A stretch of DNA of 64,000 bases, from positions 17,925,501-17,989,500 of the forward strand of contig NC_088310.1 in the NCBI RefSeq assembly GCF_910592395.1, read 5' to 3'. The stretch is from Lineus longissimus (Eukaryota; Nemertea; Pilidiophora; Heteronemertea; Lineidae). Below, piece after piece: positions 31,929 through 43,445 of this stretch. The first letter of the stretch is position 1, and every line of letters begins with the position of its first letter. The translations under genes and the position numbers were made by a program. The notes beneath the pieces were generated by a model. That model was given only the letters and a program-made list of their open reading frames with translations, was not told the DNA's origin and made no database searches.

Positions 31929-34177
31929 GTACCAGTTCAGGAGGAAGAAGTTGATAGAACGTTATGGGGTGAACTTGAGTCTGAGTCTGAGTCTGAGGAA
32001 GAATCAGAAGGATCCGAATCGGAGGAGGAACCAGATAAATCGGGTCTTATAACGCCGGCAGATGGGTAAGTTGGTAAACACACCATACAAACACCGACGA
32101 AACATCTTATTCTGTTGGCAGTGTAGAAAACTGTGTGCCTCAGAAATTGGTGAAATTGGTGCTTTTAGACCAGTTCGATAGATTATCAAGCTGTAAAGAA
32201 AAGGGAAATACTTTCACTGAGTTACGAAGCTCAAGTTACTGATAATTCAAAGTTGAAAGTTGTGAATCGGCAAGAAAAGTGCTTTTCGAAGATTGCTTCT
32301 AAACCTATTTTGTTTCTGTTTCAGTGGCCTGGTAACACCCAGTGGTCTAACGTCAGTACCCGCCGGCATGGAGACGCCAGACATGATCGAGTTGAGGAAG
32401 AAAAAAATAGAAGACTTAATGGAGGGGGGCGAAACACCTCAATTGTATCAAGTACTGCCAGAAAAGAAGGCGGCCGTCGGTGCGCAGGCTATGATGGGAT
32501 CGTCACATATGTACGATATGACAGGGGTGAGTTGAGTGTTCAAAAGGCGAGGGTTTTATTATCGTATGCAACTTCTGGTCTGAGGTCATCATTGGAGCCA
32601 CAGTGGTCTAGTGGCTTGGGTTTCCCGACCAGCAATCAAGGGATTGCTGGTTTGATTCCAACTGGCAGTATGAGGCTCTGGCTCTGGCTCTGGCTCTGGC
32701 TGCTATACAAGACACTATTTACTTACTTGCTTACTTACTTATACTTACTTTCTTTTGTAGGTGCCTGCTGGTCCACCTGGCAAAAAACAAGATGCGAGAA
32801 CGACAGAGGGTGTCGAGATCGCGCTGAACCCAGAGGAGTTGGACATGGACACGGCAGCCATGCAAGCCAAGTATGAGGAGACGATGAGAGAGCAGCAATC
32901 ACAGATCGAGAAGGAAGATCTTAGCGACATGGTGGCTGAACATGCGGCCAAACAGTCAAAAGTAAGCATCATCATCGCCCGCCTTGTGTTGGCTTTTAAA
33001 TTAAAAGAAATTTAGCAGGTGCTGTGACCCTTTCCTCTCAGGCATCGCCAACAAAGTGAACAATGGTGGCCCAGAAACGGTCCTCATCCTTGCTGTGATG
33101 TTGCCCTCTTCTGAGGCTGAAATGAGCACTCACTGCCCAGTTGATGTCAAGTTCCTACTCTGTGACAGTGCACCCACAGCTCTGATTCAGGTGATACTTA
33201 TTCAGAATTCGGTGATGTCAGTATAAGTTTGTCGACCATTGAGGCCACTACTACAGAGAGTGCTGTGATTTGCCACCAAATGTTCCTTTCTGTATTCCTA
33301 AACTCTAAAAAGGCCACAAAAAAGGTTATGGGTGTTTCAGAGCTGGTCTCAGTCTTTTGAGCATTGATTGACGAACACACTCCTGCTGTCAGTACTGATA
33401 AGTCTGGGACCTGTGCTGGTTGACTTTCAGCCCAACAGATGGAACCACCGTGATGTACTACTATTAGGCTCAGGTCTGACTCGATGATCGAAGCTGAGAA
33501 TGAGCTTTATATGAGTGCCCGATCGAATCTATCGCAGCACTTTTTACACTGTGATTAGAATTCCAATGCTGGTACTGACACACTATGTACCGAATGAATC
33601 ACTGGTACTGAAATCATTTTTAAGTGCTAATTGCTGAGTAGTCGTTGCAATTATGTTATTATCGGCTAGTCAAGTCATGATGAGTGTGCAATGCTGCATG
33701 TACTGTCATTTCGAAATGGTACACACACATCATTTATGTACACATGAGTACATTGTTACTCTGTATCAAGGCCAAAAGGATACAATTTGCAGACAAGTTG
33801 ATGATGGTTGAATTGGAGACTGGTTTTAGTGAGCTCTTGGGCAGATCGGGGGGAGGGCAAATAGATGTGCAATTTAGATCTTTTGAAATCATTGAATCAC
33901 ATATGACGGGGTGGGTGAATGAGGGCCTTGAGGTATATTTTAACTTTCTTAGATTTTTGCGTTTTAGTATTATGAAGATTTCCCTTCTTTGTTAAACTCC
34001 TCCTCAAACTTGAAATGACTTCTACGGAAGATACATTTGTAAGGAGTGCTCCAAGCTATCCATTTCTCATAATCACAGACAAATAATCGCATTCGTCTTG
34101 TGTCATTTCAGAAACGAAAGAAACAGCAGCAAGATAGTGGCAAAGCGGCCAAGAAATACAAAGATTTCAAGTTTTAG
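31929..34177 (+). CDS. SF3B2: Splicing factor 3B subunit 2, last four coding exons
   Basis: Exons 31929-32065, 32325-32526, 32761-32961 and 34112-34177 join in frame through GT-AG introns and encode the C-terminal 201 residues. The order matches the family: EEEVDRTLWGELE, an acidic Ser/Glu run, SGLITPAD, then LVTPSG...VPAGMETPD, the ELRKKKIEDLMEGGETPQLY (PSP-adjacent) stretch, the coiled region MREQQSQIEKEDLSDMVAEH, and the basic end KKYKDFKF. SF3B2 (SF3b145/SAP145) is part of the U2 snRNP SF3b complex and contacts pre-mRNA near the branch site. The N-terminal ~75% (SAP, DUF382 and most of PSP regions in the family) is not visible upstream. The first exon starts in phase 0. Intron 2 holds a tRNA-derived SINE. 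Confidence 0.93.
32592..32755 (+). repeat. tRNA-derived SINE in SF3B2 intron 2
   Basis: tRNA-like head from GGAGCCACAGTGGTCTAGTGG (A box TGGTCTAGTGG) to GGTTTGATTCCAACTGG (B box). A (GGCTCT)n tract and a (TTAC)n-rich tail follow. The tail runs straight into the polypyrimidine tract of the next exon's acceptor. Confidence 0.65.
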
Positions 34178-34900
34178 TTGTGGACACCGTCGTTATGGAG
34201 TCCTCTTGTTGTGTTCATGGACAATTCATGCATCTTGTCTCATACCGTCATTTGAACGCTGTTTCAGTAATTGCACCTTAATGCTGAATCATGTAAAAAC
34301 ATTGCATGATTTAGCTGTGAGTCAATGTGACCCAACATTTCGAGTTCCAGCAAGGTCTCAAGTTCCAATAGTGTCCAACTTGGCAAATACCATGTTGCGA
34401 TATCCATACATGAGTTGTTGTAATCTTGCAAAACTCAGTTATACATAGCATAGGCCTGAACAAGATATCTTGTTGTGTTGAAATGATGAAAACTTACACT
34501 ATCGTGGCACACTAGACCTCAGTGAATCATTTATAGTGTGATCCATTGTTACACGTATCACCTTTGTGGATCATGTGTATGTTTATGAAATACATTTTAT
34601 TATATGTACATGTTTCTTTGTGTAATTTTTATCTGTCTAGTATTGTGTTGCCATCATGCGATGGTCAAAACGTGAAAATGACTGCTCACGTCCAATGATA
34701 CTACTGTTAGGAATGACGGGGCGTCAGACTAGCGTATCTTCCGTTCGCTTTTCCTATGCGTCCTGACGTCTGTGGGGTGTTGTGCGGCATCTTTTGTCCC
34801 CTGTGACGGCACCACTTTTGTTGTGATGCTGGCGCATGTGTGACTTCTTGTTTGATTTGTCAAGGGTGTTATCAGGAACCTCAACAACACAAAATTATTT
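34178..34900. other. SF3B2 3' UTR and convergent intergenic region
   Basis: No AATAAA was found on the plus strand close to the stop; an AATACA variant lies near 34588. No other gene. Confidence 0.35.
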
Positions 34901-34907
34901 ACATGCA

Positions 34908-34913
34908 TTTTAT
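34908..34913 (-). terminator. Candidate poly(A) signal of the minus-strand CD225 gene
   Basis: AATAAA on the minus strand. If used, the CD225 gene at 36521-37224 would have a ~1.6-kb 3' UTR; nearer signals may be used instead. Confidence 0.25.
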
Positions 34914-36520
34914 TTCACTTCTATTTCTACAATTGTATGATATTGTTAATACTGTACAGCAGAGAAAACAGAAAGACAGAAATGAAAGGCACATCCTTTT
35001 ATGACCTTGAAATAGAAATGATTTAGTCATTTACTTTGAGTGACTTTCTTATTCAGTTAGCAGACAAATATCAATATTCCAGAAATAATTTTTTGGAACT
35101 TTTATACTGCTTATGCTTTCCACAAGGCAACATGCTAACTGTATTCGAAACCCAACCATAAATGTGAGAAGACTACCCAAAACAGCCTGGCTAAAATGAG
35201 CAGAGGTTTCAGACTTGTCCAATGTCGTACAATATCACAAACTTGAACACGAGTATCTGAGAAGACCATAGAAATTGTTATAAAAAGCCTTAAAATAAAA
35301 TTTATTCCTTGAATAGGAACCAACACTTCTAACCAATCTTCATTTCGTATAAATTCAGCAGTTAACCATTTGTTCTTCTGGAAGACATGACTGGACGCAT
35401 CGGATAATATGCCAGACCTGCTCATTCAAAATTTTAAAAATTCTTACTTGGTACACAAATAAGGCATAAAAATCTATTCCATTCAGTTTGAACAGAAATC
35501 TTTCACTTAACTAAAAGAATGAGATTTGTTCTAAAAATATAGTGCATAGAAATAGACAGGTGCCGTGCATGTACACTTTGCTAGATTCTAGAAGTACTTA
35601 ACCTTTTCAGGATTGATGGCAACCGACATAATGGACCCACGATATTATTATGGTGGACTGTCTCTTAGACAAAAACATAGTCCTGAACTTGTTAGTGAAG
35701 CCACAAAGCTTTTGACATTTCGATGACTGTACAGGCTTCAGGATTCCACCAAAGATTTTAAACTGCAGCAAATTCAAAGATTTTCCCAGGGAAGGTTTTT
35801 TGATCACCATCAATCCTAAAACAATTTATTTATGAACACATCGTCTTTTCAATCTCAATAAATAGGGATACAAACTACAACTACCCTTGTCATGCACTAA
35901 AGTTATAAAATACGTATAAAAGTAAAACACAGAATATATAACCAGCTCGATGAGTATAGAATATACCAACCACTCCCAGACTACGAGATTCTTTCTATTA
36001 CTGTTTCATGCATTTCTCGATACTTGAGAAAACTGTCCGGGCTTTTTTCAGGAACTCTTGATTACATGTTTCAAACCGGGTTTAAATTGTTTGATTCTTC
36101 ATTGCACAAGGAAATTTTTCACCTACTAAATGCACGTCAGACAAAATGACCAATAAAGTTGCCCAATTGTAGATGTAACTGCAACTGCAGTCATAATTTT
36201 TGACTCAGTAGTACTGTGTAATAAGTCAAGGTGACATCACATGGTAAAGTTTTCGCAGATGGTAAAATTTGTTTGTCCCCATCACTGTCATTTAGACGTT
36301 TTCTGAAATGAATTGTTCTCTTGTCATTTCAAAGATGCATCCAAATTCTGCATAACAATATTTGTTCGTTCAGCAGAATATAAACGGTGAACATCTAAGA
36401 CTAGACCAAACTGGCTCCATTATGTAGGCCAGGCCGGCAAACACACATTCATCGCCGCAAAAACAGTTTCTCCATGGGTTATCTTCCAACATGCAATCCT
36501 TACTCCGTGTTTTGATTGGA
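34914..36520 (-). other. Probable 3' UTR of CD225 gene 1
   Basis: AT-rich sequence without coding signal, between the convergent SF3B2 and CD225 genes. Confidence 0.35.
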
Positions 36521-37224
36521 CTAGGGACGAGGTAAGACATCGACAGCAAATGTCAGCACCATGATGGTGCCAATTATGGCCAGAGTCAAGGTGAGCCCTA
36601 TGATACTGAATATACACGCATGGCGCCCTCGCCGACGTGCCTCCTCAGGACGATTCCGATTTTTAGCACCGCGGGAGAGGAGAGAGGCAGCAAGAGCCAT
36701 GGAGCCACACCACAAGTTACAGAAGATGCAACCGAGGATTGATGGGATCAGGAAATCTCGTGGCGGTTTTTCCGTGCAGACTTCGACTAGAGGCTGGAAT
36801 TCTGGTGGTGGTTGGTTCCCCTCTGCACCAGCCTGCGGTGGTGGGACTGCAGGCTGGTAGTAGGGCATCGATGCTTGTGCCCCCGGATATTGGGGTGGCC
36901 CCTGATACTGCCAGACTGCTGGTCCATGGTGCTCCGGCATGTCACCCGGCTCCTGGAAGAATAAAATACAATAGAGCTTCCTAGTCAATTTGAAATACGT
37001 TTTTAACTCAAAGGTCATCACATTTCTGTAATGCTTTAGGTGTACTGTTTTCAAAGATGAGAAATGTTTTTCCTTGTCCAGGCCTAGAAACCAAGTCCAA
37101 GACATTCACCAGTCAGACATGCAGTGATATTTCTGACTAAAGCACTTATGGAACTCATCCATCGGGTGCTTGAAAATCAACATACCATATCGTCATAGGC
37201 TCTGTAAGTTGGTGATGACATCAT
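36521..37224 (-). CDS. CD225/dispanin-family membrane protein (156 aa)
   Basis: Two coding exons: 37186-37224 (13 codons, starting at the first of two adjacent Met) and 36521-36952, joined by GT-AG in phase 0. The N-terminus is Pro/Gln/Tyr-rich (GPAVWQYQGPPQYPG) and contains PPQY at 32-35, a PPxY motif that WW-domain proteins such as NEDD4-type ligases bind in other family members. The CD225 domain (~77-146) reads RDFLIPSILGCIFCNLWCG, a conserved EEARRRGRHA loop, then a second hydrophobic helix. Cysteines at 88, 91 and 95 lie where IFITM proteins are palmitoylated. The family includes IFITM, PRRT and TMEM91-like proteins with a re-entrant helix plus one transmembrane helix; the exact subfamily cannot be set. 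A non-coding 5' exon is possible upstream. Confidence 0.85.
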
Positions 37225-37239
37225 GCATGAAGTCTGAAA

Positions 37240-37958
37240 ACAATGAAGAGAACCGGTTAGCACTTGGAGCACAAGGCAGCCAGGAATTGATCGAGCCTAT
37301 AGGGAGATTCAAACAGGCAGAGCTTACGTAGACAAGGGCCAACCCCTCCTGATAGAATTGAGTCTTTGCTTTAGTAAGGGCCAGGGTCAGGGAACCCGGG
37401 TATTAAAATGGTGCCCGAATGTTTACATTACTAGCGCGACTTGTAGGTGCACATTTCTTACGGACAGTACTGTATACCAGAATGTTCACATTTTTACATC
37501 CATTGTAAGTGCATGTTTCTTATGAACACTACTGTACATCAGAATGTTTACATTATTAGCATGACTTTGTAGGTGTATGTTTCTTTTGGACAGTACAATG
37601 TAGACATGGACATGCAGACAACACAGTACACATACATCACATGTACATGTACATGTATTCTATTTTTGGAACAAGAGATACATTGTAGATGGCTACTCAT
37701 TTTCGCTCATCACTACTCATTGGCACATCCGATCGTCTATATTCAGCCCGCTTCCCATCCACTGACTACTTGCTTACCAAAAACACACAAACTTGGCGAG
37801 GATTGCACAGGGTATTGACGCTTTTATCGTGTAAAATCTGATGAAAACATGAAAATTAAGGGTTGGACTTCGCCATTATCATTCTGCGCATAATGACTTC
37901 CGCCTCGCAAGCGAGTGAGGGAACGCGGGAAATTCAAATAACATATCATGATCAGATT
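37240..37958. other. Upstream of CD225 gene 1
   Basis: A GTTTACATT-ATTAGC...GTAGGTG(C/T)A-TTTCTT segment is repeated about three times (37410-37600, ~60-bp spacing). No gene recognised. Confidence 0.45.
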
Positions 37959-38036
37959 ACACTCCGGACGCAGTGGACCGCCCTCGCCATAAGGAGATCA
38001 AATTAGGATGACCCAATGGACTGCGCCGGGAGTCTA
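37959..38036 (+). repeat. 86-bp hairpin-like repeat, copy 1 (78 bp)
   Basis: TACACTCCGGACGCAGTGGAC to CCGGGAGTCTAC, with a small internal deletion. The ends are imperfect inverted repeats (TACACTCCGG / GGGAGTCTA). Contains AATTAGGATGACCCAATGG. Confidence 0.85.
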
Positions 38037-39353
38037 CCTGTGGTTTTTACTATCATTTCCACCAACGTTGAAGGAGCCGCATATTCCTATGTACTCTCAG
38101 GCAAATTTCAGTCCTCTCCCCGTAGTTTGTCAGCTCATCACTTCCGTGAAGTACTATGAACATGCCGATCTATCATGCCGACTTTACCGGCGGTGAACGT
38201 CAAGTCTCTTCCATTCCTTTCGTGGTGAAGGATTGATAATAAATGTACGCACGTTTTAATCCTGATGCACAACGTGCGTATTATAAACTATTATCAGTCC
38301 TGGTGTGCGTCAACAATGAGAGGGCGGTTTACACGCGACCAAACCGATTTAGATCGATCTGAATCAATCTGAATCAATCTGGATTGATCTGCCGTGTCAA
38401 CGCGCGTGATCTGCAAAATCTCACCTATGGATCTTGTATCATGTTATGTTTATTCGTTAAATCAGTTTAATTACATAAAGTGGATCACATGGTTGAAAAT
38501 CACGTCTCAATATATCACAGCAACATAATGTTATGAGGTAAATTTCAGACAAGATATTGTATTTTAGGTAATCTTCGAACAATGAACAAAGATTTAATCC
38601 CACAGCAGCAAGGTTGTTCAAACGAGGACTCCGCCCATATCAGTGTACATTTACGCCGAAAATCGAAACGTCTCTATTGAATGGAAGGAACTAAGTGTAT
38701 TTCACTAATCCTGGCTAGTTTCTTGTGATCACACTTTTCCCAAGCACTATCCAGGCTACACTCCGGACGTATTGGACCGGCCTCGCGTACTGTCGCTATC
38801 CAATTAGGATGACGCAATGGAATGCCCCGGGAGTTTATAACCAGGCGAGCTACTCGGTAAGTTGGAAGGCCTGCCTTGAATACGCAATTTTAGATTCTCG
38901 GTCATTTGGGGAACTGATGTCGATTTACCCGCGCCAGGGGAAAGAGCTCTCTCGGACAAAGTTAATGTCGAACTGATCAAGTATCATGGTGAAAAACCTA
39001 AGGTCTTGAGACCTTCATGATATATATATATCATAGTCCGTTTCCTGGATGAAAATAAGGACACTACCGTCTTCTCGGGATGATCAGCCCCAGCCCGATT
39101 GTGAGCGTCCGAAAGCGATGTATCACAACTCTTCTAACCTTACTCGTGTCTATTGGACGAAACCAGAATCTTGCGGTCCAGTGCAGTTCATGTATATATT
39201 TATTGATAAATAAACAAACTAGAGGAAATGCTCTAATTTTCCACGTCGACGCTGAATGTATAATTCTAGTGATAACGGTACAAGTATAATAATTAAAAAA
39301 TTATATATGCGTCTTCCAAACCAAGATGTTAATCAGGTCTTAACCGCTGCCTT
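38037..39353. other. Intergenic between CD225 genes
   Basis: Contains a short GATC(T/A)GAATCAATCT repeat near 38345-38395, an (AT)n tract near 39020 and repeat copy 2. The 3' part may be 3' UTR of the minus-strand CD225 gene 2. No other gene. Confidence 0.4.
38757..38839 (+). repeat. 86-bp hairpin-like repeat, copy 2
   Basis: Same ends as copy 1. Contains the C/EBP-CRE-like TGACGCAAT and runs into TTTATAAC. Confidence 0.85.
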
Positions 39354-41405
39354 CTACACCACTCCACTGAGGACAATGCTGAGTGCAATCACAATGACGA
39401 CGACCGTCACCAGGAACGAGACCAACGCCAGGATGGCGGCATTTCGGCCGTGTCGTTTCGCCTCCTTCGCGTTGCCTTTCTTGAACTCTTGGATGGAGAC
39501 AAGGGATGCAAAGCATGCCATCAGACCAAACACGGGGTTGATGATGATACAGCAAATGGTCAAGGGGAGGTAATTTGCAGGCTTGTGCGGGAATCGAGGG
39601 TACTCATCCACAAGGAGCTTTTTCTCCAGTGTGACGGCCATGCTACTGGTGTGGTCGTTCATGGTCACCTCGGAGTGGAAGTACCGATGTTTGTCGTCAA
39701 GATCGTGGGATGAGACTTGAATTGCGCAGTCCGTGGGATAGGTCCACTGAAGAGGAAAATGACACAATACTTTACAAAAACTAGAAACATAGCAGTATAT
39801 TCAGTCTTTGGCAAGATGTCCTTTTATATGTTTTACGTCACGTTGAAACACTGTCTCTGCTCTATCATTTAGATTACCGAAGTACCCCATTAGTCATCCT
39901 GAACAAAACCTTCCTATAACTCACCATCAGCCGCAGTGATTTACACTCTGGACGAAGCGGACCGGCCTCGTCCCTCACCACAAGGAGATCCAATTAGGAT
40001 GACGCAATGTACTGCCCCGGGAATCTACAGTGATTAGGGGAAAGGACGAAGTCGACACTGCGTCCGATGGGTCAGGTTTCGCAATCCCTACGAAGGACAA
40101 AGGTCTGTCGTGCAATCAAGCAATGGGCTATAATTCATCTACGCGACACTCGTAAATCATCGTTCATACCTTAATTAGTTGTAGGAGGAATCGGGAGGTT
40201 TTCAAATAAAATGCATTTACACACTTAGTTCTTCGTCGTTCGTAGCTCTTCGTAAGAGTTGCGAAACCTGCCTCTTATGACATGTATTACTGTTCCAATT
40301 CGGAATGGCTCACAACTGACTACCTAGAGGCCAAATTCCCTAGTGCTCAGCTGACATATTCCAGATGGTAGCAGACATGAATAAATCAGCCTTAAGTCAG
40401 ACGGCGTAAGTCACTTCCCGTCTTGATGTCGGGCTATGGTGCCCCATACTGGACTTCCAGCTATCTCCGACACGCGTTATCTGGAAGATGAGCAAACTTT
40501 GAGGGTCAACATGTAGTGCCCCCACCCCCTTCGGAATACTTACGTCACTTAAATGCGATGAAGCCCTGTCCCCGTAACCATGATCGGCGTGTGATCTTGG
40601 AAGAAGTGAGTCGGCCCTGGAGGTCTCAGACGTTGGCTGCAAAAAAAGAGATTTATTAGGACTCTTTGACCCGATGCCAAGAAACATAACATGCTTTTGG
40701 GAAGACTCCCAAGCAGTCCATTTTGTCGGCATTCTGCTCATCGTCTCTCCCTAGCTTTAATACCAGGCGACAGGACCAGGCCGCCCTCCTGCATGCGTCC
40801 GATGTGTACTTGATGCCGCAAACTCTGAAGTATTCGTTGCCAGTGTTTCAGTAGAGACATTTAGACGTTTTGAGGGGTACGGGTTCGCACCGTTGAATAT
40901 TCTTCACACTCACTCATTCCTAGTCATGCCTCGTCGAACCTATGGACATATCTAAATACAAATGTGTTTCGAGGTAACTTACCCTCTCTCTCTCTTGGGG
41001 CTCGGCGGATGAAGTGGAGGGCTTGGGTTCTTCTGGTGGTGTCGATTGCGCTGGGGGTGGTGTGATAGGCGCCATCGATCTTTCAGGAGAAGGCGACCTT
41101 TCAGGAGAAGGCGTCTTTGACCTTTTTGGAGAGGGCGTCGGTGACCTTTTAGGAGACGGCGACCTCGACCTTTTAGGAGAAGGTGACCTCGACCTTTTAG
41201 GAGACGGTGTCGACCTTTTGGGAGACGGTGACCTCGACCTTTTAGGAGACGGTGACCTCGACCTTTTAGGAGAAGGAGTCGGTGAGGACTGATCGGCCTT
41301 CGGAGGAGGCACTGTTGGTGAAGGCGGCTTTCCTACCGGTGGGGGTGATGGTGGAGTCGGTGGCAGATCAGCGAAATCTGCTTGGGTTCCAACACCTGTT
41401 TCCAT
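39354..41405 (-). CDS. CD225-domain protein with S/P/K/R repeat N-terminus (302 aa)
   Basis: Three coding exons, 40983-41405, 40544-40636 and 39354-39746, all phase 0 with GT-AG borders. Exon 1 starts METGVGTQADF, is proline-rich, and at 43-110 carries about nine 8-residue repeats of SPSPKRSR type encoded by 24-bp DNA repeats. Several fit the S/T-P-x-K/R pattern of CDK substrates. Exon 2 is Ser/His/Asp-rich. Exon 3 holds the CD225 domain (~230-297): NYLPLTICCIIINPVFG, then KKGNAKEAKRHGRNA, then a strongly hydrophobic terminal helix. It belongs with the CD225 gene 2 kb away (same strand, likely tandem duplicates). The repeat tail is unusual for the family; it could bind RNA or act as a phospho-regulated cytosolic tail. 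Exon joining is predicted from splice sites and frame only. Confidence 0.75.
39942..40027 (+). repeat. 86-bp hairpin-like repeat, copy 3
   Basis: In intron 2 of the CD225 repeat-tail gene. TACACTCTGGACG to CCGGGAATCTA; carries TGACGCAAT. Confidence 0.85.
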
Positions 41406-42437
41406 GTTGAAATCTGGTAGAGAAATAAGGCCCTTTATGAGTATAAAAAGTTAGTTCTATCATTCAGCTGATTGTTTTAGGTCGGGTTGTTATGGTACGC
41501 GGGTTATATTAGCAGTAACGCTAAGATTCAGCATCTTGGTCCCAGTAATCAAAGGGACGGATAGAGTTATCCTGAAGGGACAACCCATCGACCAGTTAAG
41601 AAATGCGCAGCGTAAAGGATGTGCCAACAGGCGAGTCAAGTAATGGTCCATTCTTGATTGGTCACATCCTAAGCCAGAGATCAAATCTGAGGTAAAAAAA
41701 TCTGAGATTAAAAAATGCCTGAGATCAGGCATTTTTACTCCTATGTCGTATATCGAGAGGCGGAGTATATTGAAAACAACTGGTGCCAGGATGATCCTAA
41801 GCCTAATCGCCCTTTGTTAGTCAAAGATTTTAATCACATCTTACCTCAATTAAGGAGACAAAGACAAGAGTCGAACGATATTCCGTAAAGACAACTCTCT
41901 ATATCAATGACCAGACCTGCTATGGCAATCTTTAGCATTAGCACGGTATCACAAAAGAGCATTAGGCCTCCACCCATCGGTCTCCTGCCCTTACATTTGC
42001 TTAGGCCCAAGCCTATGTTATCACAATAAGATATTCATTGGTCCATGTCAAAACCTAGATATATCAAGAGTTGTCATATTGTTCCTTCTGAATGACATGC
42101 GAAATCATTGAACTTCCTTTGAATATATATTGGCCTCGTACTATTCATATCGAATACCTCGGCGAACCAGTCAGACGATATTTGAATGCCATTTGTACGA
42201 AAGTACGAAAAGCTCACCTAATGGCCTTACCAAATGATTATGATGAACCTATCATAATCATATTTGATTAGAAAATCAGATACTTTTGTCACAGCATTTC
42301 AACTTTTATGATTATGTCCCCTATATGTTATCATATTTTTGATATCATAAAGATGTTGTCCTTGTCCTGAAACATTCTGAACTTCTAGAGGTATTCTCTC
42401 CATAACTTTAATACTCGACGCTCAGTCCTGACGCGGA
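41406..42437. other. Upstream of the CD225 repeat-tail gene
   Basis: Promoter region by position. TTTCTCTACCAG just before the start codon could be an acceptor of a 5' UTR intron. No other gene. Confidence 0.4.
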
Positions 42438-42523
42438 TACACTCCGGACGCAGTGGACCGGCCTCGTTCCTCACCAATAGGAGGTCCAATTAGGATGACG
42501 CAATGGACTGCCCAGGGAGTCTA
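42438..42523 (+). repeat. 86-bp hairpin-like repeat, copy 4
   Basis: TACACTCCGGACGCAGTGG to GGGAGTCTA, followed by TAAGGCG so that TCTATAAGG resembles a TATA box. Carries TGACGCAAT. Confidence 0.85.
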
Positions 42524-42529
42524 TAAGGC

Positions 42530-43327
42530 GCGGACAGTCCAAAGGCTGAGCAATGTCAAAATATCGAGGATTACTGTAATGTCTCCAGTCACTTGTCCTC
42601 TACACAACTCCTGGCTGTCATAATTCAAGATTATCAAGTTGGGCATACGAGTGATAATCAAGTCATGATCAAGTCTGCGACAGAGACGGTTTCTGTGGTT
42701 TTATGTCAGGTTGTGACAACGACTGAGCTCATGCTGGGATGACAGCATGCTGTGGCATGTTGTGTATCTGAGCAGATGTTATGCCATGTAGAGACAATAA
42801 CTGAGTTCACGTTGTGACTTTGTCATAGCATGTGTTTGGACAATCTCTGTATTGACGTTGTGACAACGTCTGAGCCCATGTTGGGACAATTACTGTGGCC
42901 ACGTTGTGAAAATGTCTCAGTCTCTGTTAGGGAATAAGTGTTCATGTTGTGACAATGTCTCAGTAAATAATTGTGGGACAATAACTGTGTTCATGCTGCA
43001 ACCATGTCTGAGCCCATGTTTGGACAATATCTGTGTACATGCTGTAACAAAGTCTGAGCCTTTCTTTGACAATACCTGTATTCATATTGTAACAACGTCT
43101 TAGACAATGTTGAGACAGGTCCTGTGTTCGGGTTGTGAAAATGGTTGTGCTTTACTCACATTCGGACCACGGTGGGCACATGTTGTGACTATGTCTCTGG
43201 TCCACATCATGAAGTGCCAATTTCCCTGTGCTTTGACACGTTTATCACAATGTGTCTTCACGCTTCATCACATCACTTTCTGCCGGACTACTCAGTAGAT
43301 CTGTGGCCCACATCGTGCACTGACACA
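42530..43327 (+). repeat. Diverged tandem repeat, ~45-55 bp unit
   Basis: Recurring pattern: CATGTTGTGACAATGTCTGAG, then (CC)CATGTTGGGACAAT(A)ACTGTGTT. Recognisable from about 42690 to 43240, with weak similarity between units. The same theme continues in 43446-44322. No protein-coding signal. Confidence 0.6.
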
Positions 43328-43445
43328 GGGTGATATGAATAAAGACTAGCAAATGCTTTTACTCCAGTTTTGTACAGGAAGGCCTAGTGTAAATGTACAT
43401 GGAGACTTAGATAAAAGCATTTGCTAGTCTTTATTCATATCACCC
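43328..43445. mobile_element. 118-bp hairpin MITE, copy 1
   Basis: GGGTGATATGAATAAAGACT at the left end and its exact reverse complement at the right. Arms of about 34 bp, loop with GTAAATGTACATGGAG. A second copy is at 57045-57162. Confidence 0.9.

Noticed and set aside
36561-36984. Plus-strand open frames opposite CD225 gene 1
   Set aside because: Antisense shadows of a GC-rich, proline-rich exon.
41014-41292. Gly/Asp/Leu repeat frame opposite the CD225 repeat exon
   Set aside because: Antisense reading of the 24-bp coding repeat; the sense strand has splice sites and the CD225 domain.
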